From contig JAHHGT010000006.1 in NCBI GenBank assembly GCA_019359745.1, forward strand, positions 62,001 through 126,000: 64,000 nucleotides of DNA. The letters are read 5' to 3'. This stretch comes from Aphanothece saxicola GSE-SYN-MK-01-06B. Lineage in GTDB: Bacteria > Cyanobacteriota > Cyanobacteriia > PCC-6307 > Cyanobiaceae. Both the position numbers and the translations under genes were made by a program. The notes under the pieces are model-generated. The model worked only from the letters and a program-made list of their open reading frames with translations. It was not told the DNA's origin and searched no databases. Shown here piece after piece: positions 1 to 8,216 of the stretch (the first letter of the stretch is position 1; the number at the start of each line of letters is the position of its first letter).

Positions 1-837
1 ACTCAGGGCAGCCAGGGCCAGATCGCCGCAGACGCTGCCGTAGGCACCCAGCCATAGATCCAGGGCGTCGGCCGCCAGCCGGTCGCCGCCGGCGGCGGCC
101 CGCGCCACTTCGGCGGGCAGGTCGGCCTGGGAGGGCCCATCACCAGCCCCGATCCAGAGCTGGGCCCTGTCGCTGAGGGGATGGTCGCCATCGGGGTGGC
201 GGCAGCCGAGCAACCAGCGGGCCACATGGCCCAGGCCCGTGCCGCTCACCACCCGCTCGATCGACACCCGATCGAGGCCCAGATCGGCTTTGAGCCACTG
301 CTTCAGGTCCCACTCCTGCTGGCAACGGGGGGCGAACTCCCCATGGGCCGCTTCGCTGGGGAGGGCCCGCAGGCCGGCGGCGGTGGGCAGCCCCAGGGCC
401 ACCCCCAGGCCGGTGCCGGCCCCCAGCACCAGCATCGGCGCCAGCGGGTCGCGGTCGCCGTCCCGGATCAGGGCGAACTGGCCGGCCCCGAGATGGGGCA
501 GGCCGTAGATCAGCACCTCGAAATCGTTGACCAGCTCCACCAGGGGCAAGCCGCAGCGGTCGGCCAGGCTTGCGGTCTCGAGCTGCCAGGGGAGATTGGT
601 GAGCTTCACCCGTCCCCCTTCCACCGGTCCGGCCACGGCGAAACAGGCGGCGGCGGGGGTTGTGCCGCCGGCGGCACCGGCGGTGGCCAGGAAGTGGCGC
701 ACCATCGGGGCCAGGTCCTCCCAGGCCGCCGAGACGAACCGCTCCTCCAGCAGCAGCTCGAGCCGGTCCGCGTTCGAGCGCCAGAGGCTCAGCAGGGTCT
801 TGGTGCCACCGATGTCGCCCGCCAGCAGGAGGGTCAT
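1..837 (-). CDS. glk: Glucokinase (C-terminus cut by window edge)
   Basis: ATP-dependent phosphorylation of glucose to glucose-6-phosphate in the cytoplasm. The reading frame is open from an ATG at 837 to the left edge, giving 279 residues of a family that usually has about 320-350. The N-terminus reads MTLLLAGDIGGTKT, the phosphate-binding loop of ROK/hexokinase-fold glucokinases. Further on come LVNDFEVLIYGL and VLGAGTGLG, the typical sugar and adenosine site segments, and an EFAPR motif. Its start overlaps the thrS stop by four bases (ATGA), so it is probably translationally coupled to thrS. The product call rests on motifs and is firm; the C-terminus is not visible. Confidence 0.9.
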   Translation of the reverse strand, partial: MTLLLAGDIGGTKTLLSLWRSNADRLELLLEERFVSAAWEDLAPMVRHFLATAGAAGGTTPAAACFAVAGPVEGGRVKLTNLPWQLETASLADRCGLPLVELVNDFEVLIYGLPHLGAGQFALIRDGDRDPLAPMLVLGAGTGLGVALGLPTAAGLRALPSEAAHGEFAPRCQQEWDLKQWLKADLGLDRVSIERVVSGTGLGHVARWLLGCRHPDGDHPLSDRAQLWIGAGDGPSQADLPAEVARAAAGGDRLAADALDLWLGAYGSVCGDLALAALS

Positions 838-2681
838 GCCAGGGCCAGGGTGGCCAGCCGGCCGGCATTGGCTGCCGCGGCGGCGGACACCAGGGCGTCA
901 GCCTCGACGCTGCCCAGATCCCCCTGGCGGCGACTGCGCAGGCTGACGCTGCGGGTCTCGGCCTCCCGGGCACCGATCACCCCCAGCACGGGGATCTTCA
1001 TCTGCTCGCCGTTGCGGATCAGCTTGCCCAGCCGATCGCCGCTGTGGTCGATGCCGGCGCGGATGCCGGCGGCCGCCAGCTGGCCCTTGAGCTCTTCGGC
1101 CCAGGGGAGGGCCTCATCGGTGACGGGCAGCAGCCGCACCTGCTCGGGGGCGAGCCAGAAGGGGAAATCGCCGGCGTAGTTCTCCACCATCACGCCGAAG
1201 AAGCGCTCCAGGGAGCCGAAGATGGCGCGGTGGATCATGATCGGCCGCGAGCGGCTGCCATCGGCCGCCACGTAGTGGAGATCGAAGCGCTCCGGCAGGT
1301 TGAAGTCGAGCTGGATGGTGGAGCACTGCCACATCCGGCCGATGGCGTCCTCGATCTTGAGGTCGATCTTGGGGCCGTAGAAGGCCCCGCCCCCCTCGTC
1401 CACCTTGTAGGCCCAGCCCTTGCGCTCCAGGGCCTCCACCAGGCCGGCGGTGGCCAGGTCCCAGACGGCGTCCTCGCCGATCGACTTCTCCGGTCGGGTG
1501 GAGAGGTGGATCTCGTAGCTGCGGAAGTCGAACGTGGAGAGGATGCGCTCGGTGAGGTTCAGGACCCGCAGGATCTCATCGGAGATCTGCTCCGGCAGAC
1601 AGAACACGTGGGCATCGTCCTGGGTGAAACCACGCACCCGCATCAGACCGTGCATCACCCCGGGCCGCTCGTAGCGGTAGACGGTGCCGAGCTCGGCCCA
1701 GCGGATCGGCAGCTCCCGGTAGGAGCGCAACCGGCTGGCGTAGGTGAGCACATGGAAGGGGCAGTTCATCGGTTTGAGCTGGTACTGCCGCTCATCCACC
1801 GCCATCGGCCCGAACATGCTCTCGCTGTAGAAATCGAGGTGGCCCGAGGTCTTCCAGAGGTTGAGGTCGGCCACGTGGGGGGTGTACAGCAGCTCGTAGC
1901 CGTCCTCGAAGTGGGCCGCCCGCCAGAAATCCTCGATCAGCAGCCGCATACGGGCGCCGCGGGGATGCCAGAACACCAGGCCGGCGCCCGCCTCCTCTTC
2001 GATCGAGAAGAGGTCGAGGTCGGTGCCGAGGCGCCGGTGATCGCGGCGCAGGGCCTCCTCCTTGCGCCGCCTGTGCTCCGCCAGCTGCTCCGGGGTCTCC
2101 CAGGCGGTGCCATAGATGCGCTGCAGCTGGGCGCGTTTCTCGTCGCCGCGCCAGTAGGCCCCGGCCACGCTCTCGAGGGCGAAGGCCTTGGGGTGAAGCT
2201 CGCCGGTGTTGGCCACGTGGGGACCGGCGCAGAGGTCCCACCACTGGTCTCCCAGGGTGTAGAGGGTGATCGGCTCAGTCAAACCGGCCAGGATCTCCAG
2301 CTTGTAGGGCTCGTTCTGGCCCCGGATGCGGCGCTCCGCCTCCTCCCTGCTCACCTCGATGCGCTCCAGGGGCAGCTTGCGGGCGATGATCTTGCCCATC
2401 TCCTTCTGGATCGCCTTCAGGTCGGCCTCGGTGAAGGGATCCGGGTTGTCGAAGTCGTAGTAGAAGCCGCTCTCGGTCCAGGGACCGATGGTGACCTGGG
2501 CCTTCGGGAAGAGCTTCTGCACCGCCATGGCCAGCACATGGCTCATCGAGTGGCGGATCCGCAGCAGCTGGGGGCTTTCGCTGGTTTTCGGCAGCACGAT
2601 GGCGGCGCCATCGGTGGTGGCACCACTGGAGGAAGCGGGGATGGAGGCCGGTGGCACCGGCGAAGGGGGCGCGGACGTCAT
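834..2681 (-). CDS. thrS: Threonyl-tRNA synthetase lacking the TGS domain
   Basis: Class II synthetase that charges tRNA-Thr. From the ATG at 2681 the protein has 615 residues. After about 40 variable residues it enters the editing domain directly at RIRHSMSHVLA, whose HxxxH is the editing-site motif. The catalytic core shows motif 2 (YRYERPGVMHGL) and the zinc-site region NCPFH. The N-terminal TGS domain of E. coli ThrRS (642 residues) is missing, as in other short bacterial forms. A longer frame reaches 2816, but its extra 45 residues are arginine- and proline-rich and overlap the divergent TM2 gene, so 2681 is preferred. It is followed by glk with a 4-bp overlap. Confidence 0.95.
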   Translation of the reverse strand: MTSAPPSPVPPASIPASSSGATTDGAAIVLPKTSESPQLLRIRHSMSHVLAMAVQKLFPKAQVTIGPWTESGFYYDFDNPDPFTEADLKAIQKEMGKIIARKLPLERIEVSREEAERRIRGQNEPYKLEILAGLTEPITLYTLGDQWWDLCAGPHVANTGELHPKAFALESVAGAYWRGDEKRAQLQRIYGTAWETPEQLAEHRRRKEEALRRDHRRLGTDLDLFSIEEEAGAGLVFWHPRGARMRLLIEDFWRAAHFEDGYELLYTPHVADLNLWKTSGHLDFYSESMFGPMAVDERQYQLKPMNCPFHVLTYASRLRSYRELPIRWAELGTVYRYERPGVMHGLMRVRGFTQDDAHVFCLPEQISDEILRVLNLTERILSTFDFRSYEIHLSTRPEKSIGEDAVWDLATAGLVEALERKGWAYKVDEGGGAFYGPKIDLKIEDAIGRMWQCSTIQLDFNLPERFDLHYVAADGSRSRPIMIHRAIFGSLERFFGVMVENYAGDFPFWLAPEQVRLLPVTDEALPWAEELKGQLAAAGIRAGIDHSGDRLGKLIRNGEQMKIPVLGVIGAREAETRSVSLRSRRQGDLGSVEADALVSAAAAANAGRLATLALA

Positions 2682-2799
2682 GAAGGGCACCTGTTGAAAG
2701 CATGGTATCGAGGCCCACCGGTGGGCCCCTCCCCCACGCCGCCACCGGGGACCGTTGCCGCCCGGCAGCGGCCCTAAGTTGAGGAAGCTGAGCACCCTG

Positions 2800-3333
2800 A
2801 TGGCTGCCCGACCCACGCCAGGACCCGTCCAGAGCCCGGAGCAGCGGCCAGCCCCCAGCCGCCCCGCGGGGTTGGCACTGAACCGGGCCGCCGAACGGCG
2901 TAGTGTCGCCCTCAGCTATCTGCTGTGGTGCACCTGCCTGGTGGGGCTGTGCGGCCTGCCGCGCTTCTACAACCGCAAACCCCTCAGCGGCACCCTCTGG
3001 CTGCTCACCTTCGGCCTCTGCGGCATCGGCCAGCTGCTGGATCTGGTGCTGGTGCCGGACATGGTGCGGCAGGCCAACCAGTCCTTGCTGCTGGAGGAAG
3101 CCCTGGCCGGGAACGACACGGCGGCCTTTCCACCGATCGAGCGGCAGCTGCTGCAGCTGGCCCGGCGGGCCGGCAAGGCCGGCTTCACCCTCAACGATGC
3201 GCTGCTGGAACTCCACCTGCCCCCCCAGGCCAACAGCAGCGTGGTCAGTGCCGAGATCGAGAAGCTGCTGATCAGCGACCTGCTCGATGTCGGCAATGAC
3301 GAACGGGGACGGGTGGTCTACCGGGAACCCTGA
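2800..3333 (+). CDS. TM2 domain-containing membrane protein
   Basis: A 177-residue protein from the ATG at 2800. After about 40 proline-rich residues it has two hydrophobic helices with the TM2 signature: YLLWCTCLVGLCGLPRFYNRK followed by GTLWLLTFGLCGIGQLLDLV. The RFY between the helices and the GxxxxxD ending are what define the family. The cytoplasmic C-terminal part is helical, with a winged-helix-like look (FTLNDALLELHLP). TM2 proteins have no settled function in bacteria. It diverges from thrS and converges with the lytic transglycosylase gene, ending 6 bases before that gene's stop. Confidence 0.8.
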   Translation: MAARPTPGPVQSPEQRPAPSRPAGLALNRAAERRSVALSYLLWCTCLVGLCGLPRFYNRKPLSGTLWLLTFGLCGIGQLLDLVLVPDMVRQANQSLLLEEALAGNDTAAFPPIERQLLQLARRAGKAGFTLNDALLELHLPPQANSSVVSAEIEKLLISDLLDVGNDERGRVVYREP

Positions 3334-3339
3334 GCCGAG

Positions 3340-4104
3340 TCAGGCGCTGGCGAACCGGCGCAGCCGCTCCAGTTCCCGCTGGTAAAAGCGCTGAAGTTCG
3401 CTGCGGTCCTTCACCGGCTGGCCGTAGTGGCTGACGCCATCAAGCGTCGGCAGGGAGGCCCACTCCGGCGCCAGCTGCGCCAGTACCTCAGCGGTGAGGC
3501 CGTGGCGATCGAAGCGCTGCAGCGCCCCCCGCTCGTGCACCAGATGCAGGGCCGCCTGATCCTGGCTGGCGGGACGGAAATCCCGCAGCTGAAGCTCCGA
3601 GGCGGCCTGGTCCCAGGTGGTGGGCAGGAACTGATAGGCACCGGCGGCGGCGCTGGCGTAACGGCGGCGCACGACGATGGCCGGATGGCGGCTGAGATCG
3701 TCGAAGCGATCACCGCCGTAGAGCACCTGGTAACCCACCTGGCTGCCACCGACCCAGGTGCCTTCGGCGAAGCGGATCGTGTTGAGCAGGGCCCGCCGTT
3801 CCGGGGTGATGCCGTAAGGGCCGCCCCCCGGTTGCCGCTGTGCGGCCGCCACGGCGGGCCGGGGGCTGGCCTGCACCACGTCCGGGGCCGCCGCCGGTGG
3901 CACCGGAGCGGCCGGCCGCTGCACGATCGGCAGCAGCAGCAGCAGCACCAGGGCGAGAGGGCCGTGCTGGTGAGGCCTGGGCGGTGACTGGAAAGGGCGA
4001 CGCAAGGGCAAGCGGTCGTCAGGGGACCCTGACCTTGCCCAGGCCCAGCCCCCGAAGGCGAGACCCCTGCGCCCGTACTGGACAGAACGGGACCCGACGT
4101 GCAT
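3340..4104 (-). CDS. Phage lambda R-like lytic transglycosylase (GH104) with N-terminal membrane anchor
   Basis: Predicted murein-cleaving enzyme of up to 254 residues. Residues 107-205 follow lambda endolysin R closely: NTIRFAEGT (likely catalytic Glu114), GYQVLYGG, a DLSRHP turn, then SAAAGAYQFLPTTW and LVHERGALQRFDR. Residues 49-62 (GPLALVLLLLLPIV) form a signal anchor or signal peptide, followed by a proline/alanine linker, so the domain should face the periplasm. The start is uncertain. The first 45 residues are arginine-rich, and a TTG near 4011 would leave a more normal signal peptide. There are no phage genes nearby, so this looks like a domesticated wall enzyme. Confidence 0.8.
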   Translation of the reverse strand: MHVGSRSVQYGRRGLAFGGWAWARSGSPDDRLPLRRPFQSPPRPHQHGPLALVLLLLLPIVQRPAAPVPPAAAPDVVQASPRPAVAAAQRQPGGGPYGITPERRALLNTIRFAEGTWVGGSQVGYQVLYGGDRFDDLSRHPAIVVRRRYASAAAGAYQFLPTTWDQAASELQLRDFRPASQDQAALHLVHERGALQRFDRHGLTAEVLAQLAPEWASLPTLDGVSHYGQPVKDRSELQRFYQRELERLRRFASA

Positions 4105-4309
4105 GGGCCGCCCTGAGGCGAGGCCGTCTCTCAGGAAAACTTCAGTTCGGAGCGGGAGATGGCCGGCCCCGACCTGGCCGCCGCCTGCACCGACCCGGCA
4201 CTACCAACAAGGCCTTACACCCTCGCCGAACGATCAGTTGTGGTGATCAATACATAACGAATGATTCACGCTTTGCGGCAGCGCCTTGCCATCCGGGCGT
4301 GGCAACGCT
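4105..4309. other. Intergenic region between trpS and the transglycosylase gene
   Basis: About 205 bases without a supported gene. It holds a short AT-rich patch (about 4236-4272), unusual here, which could carry the promoter of the leftward transglycosylase gene, although no clear -35/-10 pair can be read. An inverted repeat TTGCCA(8)TGGCAA at 4286-4305 lies just past the trpS stop and might end trpS transcription, but it has no T-run. Confidence 0.4.
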
Positions 4310-5347
4310 TCAGTTCGGTGCCAGAAATCCCAGGGCGCTGCGGACCCGCTGCAGCGTTGCTCCGGCCACGGCCGCAGCCCGCTCCCGTCCATCCCGCAGA
4401 ACGGCCTCCAGGCTGCCCGGATCACTGCGGAGCTCGGCGTAGCGCTGCTGCACGGGCCGAAGGGCTTCCACCGTGGCCTCTGCCAGCAGGGGCTTGAAGC
4501 CACCCCAGCCCATCGCGGCACACTCCGCCGCCGCGCGCTCGCGGCCGACGCCGGACAGCAGGGCGTAGAGCCCCAGCAGGTTGTCGGCCTCCGGCCGCTC
4601 CGGGTTGCCGAACTCCAGCCCCATGACCGGATCGGTCTTGGCCCGCTTGATCTTGCGGGTGATCAGCTCAGGGGGGTCCAGCAGGGTGATGCGGGAACCC
4701 TCGTTGGGATCGCTCTTGCTCATCTTGGCGCTGCCGTCGGTCAGGCTCATCACCCGTGCCCCCTCCTTGAGGATCAGGGGCTCGGGCACCTTGAGAATCG
4801 GGTGCTCCGGGTCGGGGGCGTAGCGGGCGTTGATGCGCTGCTGGGCGATGTCACGGGCCAGTTCGAGGTGCTGCTTCTGGTCTTCCCCCACCGGCACCCG
4901 ATCGGCGTCATAGAGAAGGATGTCGGCGGCCATCAGCACCGGGTAATCCAGCAGCCCGACGGAGACGTTGTCGCCCTGCTTGAGCGCCTTCTCCTTGAAC
5001 TGGATCATCCGCTCCAGCCAGTTGAGCGGCGTCACACAGTTGAGCAGCCAGCAGAGCTCGCTGTGGGCGCTCACCTGGCTCTGCACAAACACCGTGGCCC
5101 GCTGTGGGTCAATGCCGCAGGCCAGGTAGAGGGCGGCGGTGGTGAGGGTGTCCTCGGCCAGACGCTTCGGATCGTGGGGCACCGTGATCGCGTGCAGGTC
5201 GACCACGCAGAAGAAGGTCTCGTGGCTCTCCTGCAGATCCACCCAGTTGCGGATGGCCCCGAGCCAGTTGCCCAGGTGCAGGGCGCCGGTGGGCTGGACA
5301 CCGGAGAGCACCCGGGGCCGCGCCGGCGCGGTGCTGGTCTGGCTCAC
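4310..5347 (-). CDS. trpS: Tryptophanyl-tRNA synthetase
   Basis: Class I synthetase charging tRNA-Trp, 345 residues, the usual bacterial length. The N-terminus has SGVQPTGALHLGNWLG, where HLGN is the HIGH-type signature. KMSKS is intact in GSAKMSKSDPN. FFCVVDLHAIT and LMAADILLYDADRVPVGEDQ are typical of TrpRS and line the Trp and adenylate sites. The ATG at 5347 overlaps the stop of the upstream gene by four bases (ATGA), so the two form an operon. Confidence 0.97.
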   Translation of the reverse strand: MSQTSTAPARPRVLSGVQPTGALHLGNWLGAIRNWVDLQESHETFFCVVDLHAITVPHDPKRLAEDTLTTAALYLACGIDPQRATVFVQSQVSAHSELCWLLNCVTPLNWLERMIQFKEKALKQGDNVSVGLLDYPVLMAADILLYDADRVPVGEDQKQHLELARDIAQQRINARYAPDPEHPILKVPEPLILKEGARVMSLTDGSAKMSKSDPNEGSRITLLDPPELITRKIKRAKTDPVMGLEFGNPERPEADNLLGLYALLSGVGRERAAAECAAMGWGGFKPLLAEATVEALRPVQQRYAELRSDPGSLEAVLRDGRERAAAVAGATLQRVRSALGFLAPN

Positions 5348-5907
5348 GCGTCTGGGGTGGCGTCGACGTCGGTTTCCGCCGCGGCGATCGGGGGTTCAGC
5401 GGGCTCGGTGACGGCGTCCGGAGCCACCTCGGCGTCCTCAGAAGACGTTTCAGCCGCCTGCTCCTCGGCAGGGGCTTCGGGCTCAGTCACCTCCACGGGC
5501 ACCGGAGGCTTGCTGGGCCGGGCAAAGGGATCGATGCGGACGGCGGCCTGGCCGCCACGGCCCCCGGAGCGGGGCTGGCCGTCGCCGCCGATGACGCGGC
5601 GGGGCTCCCCACCCCCGCGGGACACCGGGGCCCGGGAGCCCGCCTGGGCCTTGTGCTCGGTGACCAAGGCCTCGAGCTGGCCCTTCTCCAGCTGGTCGGC
5701 CAGGGTGCGCAGGGCGAATCCCAGCACCGCCACGGTGGAGCGCAGGCCGAAGGCGTCCTGCAGGGCGCGGGCCGCCTGCAGCTCGTTGTCGCTGAGGCGG
5801 ATGCGGAAGCCGCCCGGCTCCCGGTTCGGCCCGGAACGGCCACCGCGCTCGGGGGAGTCCCCCCGGCCGGAGCCCACGGGGTGAGGGGTGTTGGTGTCGT
5901 CGCCCAT
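5344..5907 (-). CDS. Conserved cyanobacterial hypothetical protein, acidic C-terminus
   Basis: A 187-residue protein from the ATG at 5907; a TTG five codons upstream is less likely. Residues about 30-85 form a small helical domain (GGFRIRLSDNELQAARALQ, then a leucine-rich helix ending ADQLEKGQLEALV) that resembles short DNA- or protein-binding domains, but no family is claimed. The rest is low-complexity: a glycine/arginine-rich stretch followed by an acidic alanine/glutamate tail. It overlaps trpS by 4 bp and lies 15 bp after the next upstream gene, so all three are probably co-transcribed. Confidence 0.65.
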   Translation of the reverse strand: MGDDTNTPHPVGSGRGDSPERGGRSGPNREPGGFRIRLSDNELQAARALQDAFGLRSTVAVLGFALRTLADQLEKGQLEALVTEHKAQAGSRAPVSRGGGEPRRVIGGDGQPRSGGRGGQAAVRIDPFARPSKPPVPVEVTEPEAPAEEQAAETSSEDAEVAPDAVTEPAEPPIAAAETDVDATPDA

Positions 5908-5922
5908 GGCCGCAGCCTGCAA

Positions 5923-6519
5923 TCAGGGGCAAGTGTCGCGCATCGACGGCCTGCCGCCGCCTGCGTCGGGCCCCAGCCACAGCAGCCGATGCCTGCCCAG
6001 GCGCGCCGGACCCTCGCGCCGGGCCAGCACCAGCAGCGGCACGCACCGTGAGCTCTCCAGCGCGAAGCTCCGGCGGTACTGCTGGAGAAGGTCGAGGTAG
6101 GTCTCCAGGGTCCAACCCTGGGTCCCCCGTTCCTGGGCGGTCCAGTACTTGCGCAGGGCGTCCCGGCAGGCCTCGGCCCCGAAGTCCTCCCAGCAGACCC
6201 GTTCGGCCTCCCACGCCGAAAGACCGGCCGCCACCAGCTCCCGGTAACGGCACAACTCGGGGGCCTCCTGGCTGCAGTCCGGAGGCAGCCGCTGGGCAAG
6301 ATGCTCCACCGAGACCCGGCTCAGGCGCAGCCAGCAGCGCTCAAGCAGCAGCACCGGCAGGCCGCCGTGCCAGTGGTCTGAGCGGCGCAGTTCCTCGTGG
6401 GCGCAGCGCAGCTGTCGCAGATGGTCTTCCAGCAGGAAGAGGCCATCCACCGTCGCGGCCAGGCCGGCACGGGCATCGGAAGACGGCACGGTGCGGACCC
6501 GGACGACATCACAAATCAT
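5923..6519 (-). CDS. Conserved hypothetical protein
   Basis: 198 residues from the ATG at 6519 (MICDVVRVRTVPSS). The annotated start is preferred because the longer frame adds residues with no character. No membrane helix or signal peptide is visible. The protein is rich in Leu, Arg, Glu and Trp, consistent with an all-helical soluble fold (LFLLEDHLRQLRCAHEELRR, WTLETYLDLLQQYRRSF). I do not recognise the family. It sits head of a trio with the acidic hypothetical gene and trpS. Its start region faces the divergent membrane-protein gene, leaving about 105 bp for both promoters. Confidence 0.6.
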   Translation of the reverse strand: MICDVVRVRTVPSSDARAGLAATVDGLFLLEDHLRQLRCAHEELRRSDHWHGGLPVLLLERCWLRLSRVSVEHLAQRLPPDCSQEAPELCRYRELVAAGLSAWEAERVCWEDFGAEACRDALRKYWTAQERGTQGWTLETYLDLLQQYRRSFALESSRCVPLLVLARREGPARLGRHRLLWLGPDAGGGRPSMRDTCP

Positions 6520-6625
6520 GCTGCGTCCCGCCGGGGTCTGCAGGGGGGACGGCTTAAGGCAGCTGGTCTGGGGTGTGAGCCCCAGCACTTCTGAGCTAGA
6601 GAGGCATCGCCGCCGGCAGCCCCCC

Positions 6626-8059
6626 GTGACGTCCCAGGACCCCCTGCGCCCAGCCGCACTGTCGTCGCTGCTGTCCTCGCCGCTGTCGTCGTCGCTGTCG
6701 TCGCTGCTGTCGTCGCTGCTGTCCGCCGGCTGGGGCCGGCAGGCCCTGTTGCTGGCCGGGGGCGTGCTGGGGGGCGAGTTGATCCTGCAGGCGCTACCCG
6801 GAGAAGGCTGGGGCCTGATGGGATTGGCGGGGATCGCCGCCGGCTGGTGGTGGCTGGGGCGGCGGCCCTCCCGGCTGGCGGCGCCGACCTTGCCCAGCAG
6901 CTTCGAAGCCTGGTTGCGGCGCTGCGACGCCTTGCTGCTCCAGTTCGAGCAACTGGAAGGGGGACCCGGTGAGGGCCAGGCGCGACGCCGTCAGGCCCTC
7001 GCCACCCTGCGCGAGGAGGGGGGCCGTTCCGGTCTGCATCTGGCCCTGGTGGGCTCCATGGCCCCGGACGCCGCCTGGGCGCCCCAGCTGCAGCGGGCCC
7101 TGCGCGGCCGGCTGGCCCTCAGCCTGCGCTGGGGCGACGCCCTTCCGGCGGTGAGCCTGGAGCGCCGCTGGCCGGACGGACTGGCCGCCGCCGACGTGGT
7201 GCTGTTTCACCTGAAGACCCCCCTGCGGGCCGCCGATCTGCGCTGGCTGGAGGCGGTGCCGGCGGGTCAGCCGCTCTGGCTGCTGGTGCAACCGGAAGCC
7301 GCCTGCCATCCCCAAGCTGTGGCAGACGAACTGGTGTCCCAGTGGCCGGCCGCCGTCCCGGAGCGGCTGCTGCCCTGGGATGGCAACCCCGACAGCCTGA
7401 TCGACAGCCTGCAGCCCCTGGGCCACTGGCTGAACAGCGAAGCACCGGCTCTGCGGCGGGGCACCCCGCTGCGGCGCAGCGAGGAGCTGCACCGCCACTG
7501 GCAGGCGGAGCTGGAGTGCCTCCGGCGGCAGCGGCTCGTGCAGCTGCAGCAACGCACCCAGTGGCTGGTGGCGGCGGGGGTGTTCGCGGCCCCCCTGCCC
7601 TCGCTGGATCTGGTGGTGCTGGCGGCGGCCAACGGCCTGATGCTGCAGGAGATGGCCCGTCTCTGGGACTGCCCCTGGACCCTGGAGCAGCTCAAGGCCG
7701 CCGCCGTCGAGCTGGCCAAGGCCTCGCTGCTGCTGGGGGTGGTGGAGTGGAGCAGCCAGGCCCTGGTGGCGGCGGTGCGTCTCCACGGGGCCACCTGGCT
7801 GGTGGGCGGCGCGCTCCAGGCCCTGAGCGCGGCCTACCTCACCCGGGTGGTGAGCCATGCCATGGCCGATGTGCTGGCCCTCTCGGCTGGCGTGCAGGCG
7901 CCGGACCTGGAGCGCATCAAGCGGGAGGCGCCGCTGCTGGTGGCGCGGGCGGCCGAGGCCGAAAAGCTCGACTGGCCGGGGTTCCTGCAGCAGGGACGCG
8001 ACTGGCTCGGCCAGCAGCTGGCCTCGCCGGCGAACGGCTCCCTGCCCGCCAGCTCATAA
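6626..8059 (+). CDS. Membrane-associated protein of YcjF/DUF697-like type
   Basis: 477 residues from a GTG at 6626. The frame stays open upstream but overlaps the divergent gene, so the GTG is preferred. Residues about 12-33 are a Ser/Leu repeat tract, followed by two hydrophobic helices (QALLLAGGVLGGELILQAL and GLMGLAGIAAGWWWLG). A soluble middle part looks like a degenerate P-loop GTPase domain without a Walker A. The C-terminal 200 residues have glycine/alanine-rich helices (WLVAAGVFAAPLPSLDLVVL, ATWLVGGALQALSAAYLTRV) like the DUF697 membrane domain. Its role is unknown. The family call is by pattern only. Confidence 0.6.
   Translation: MTSQDPLRPAALSSLLSSPLSSSLSSLLSSLLSAGWGRQALLLAGGVLGGELILQALPGEGWGLMGLAGIAAGWWWLGRRPSRLAAPTLPSSFEAWLRRCDALLLQFEQLEGGPGEGQARRRQALATLREEGGRSGLHLALVGSMAPDAAWAPQLQRALRGRLALSLRWGDALPAVSLERRWPDGLAAADVVLFHLKTPLRAADLRWLEAVPAGQPLWLLVQPEAACHPQAVADELVSQWPAAVPERLLPWDGNPDSLIDSLQPLGHWLNSEAPALRRGTPLRRSEELHRHWQAELECLRRQRLVQLQQRTQWLVAAGVFAAPLPSLDLVVLAAANGLMLQEMARLWDCPWTLEQLKAAAVELAKASLLLGVVEWSSQALVAAVRLHGATWLVGGALQALSAAYLTRVVSHAMADVLALSAGVQAPDLERIKREAPLLVARAAEAEKLDWPGFLQQGRDWLGQQLASPANGSLPASS
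6659..6724 (+). repeat. In-frame CTG/TCG codon repeat tract
   Basis: Twenty-two codons made almost only of CTG (Leu) and TCG/TCC (Ser), with a repeating CTGTCGTCGCTG core broken by one CCG. It encodes an amphipathic Ser/Leu stretch just before the first membrane helix. Its purity at DNA level suggests slippage expansion. Confidence 0.8.
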
Positions 8060-8068
8060 AGAAAATTC

Positions 8069-8090
8069 ATGAAGTCTCTTCATCACTTTT
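8069..8090 (+). terminator. Weak terminator-like hairpin before psbA
   Basis: ATGAAG-TCT-CTTCAT, a perfect 6-bp stem with a 3-nt loop, is followed within 3 bases by five T residues. It lies 10 bases past the stop at 8059. The stem is AT-rich and would be weak, so it may be chance. Confidence 0.25.
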
Positions 8091-8168
8091 TATTGCGCTC
8101 AAGCCCGATTGCCTGAAGGATCATTGCGGGATCGTCGCATCCAGAAAGGCGTTACTTAATGTGAATCG

Positions 8169-8185
8169 ACCTCCCTTGTGGAGGT
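8169..8185 (+). promoter_or_regulatory. Hairpin holding a GGAGG in the psbA leader
   Basis: ACCTCC-CTTGT-GGAGGT is a perfect 6-bp stem that contains a Shine-Dalgarno-like GGAGG about 32 bases before the psbA ATG. The real start has no strong SD close to it. The element may influence psbA mRNA stability or ribosome loading; that is inference. Confidence 0.4.
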
Positions 8186-8216
8186 ATTTCTGAACTCATC
8201 CACCCGTCTTACTTCC

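Noticed and set aside
660-2777. 705-codon open frame antisense to thrS
   Set aside because: High GC leaves few stops in shadow frames; the translation has no domain and is rich in Gly, Ala, His, Gln and Val, while the thrS frame is unmistakable.
4140-4322. Repeated TTCAGTTCGG near 4142 and 4309 (and a similar TTCAGTTCG near 17034)
   Set aside because: Only 9-10 bases with no extended similarity; likely chance.
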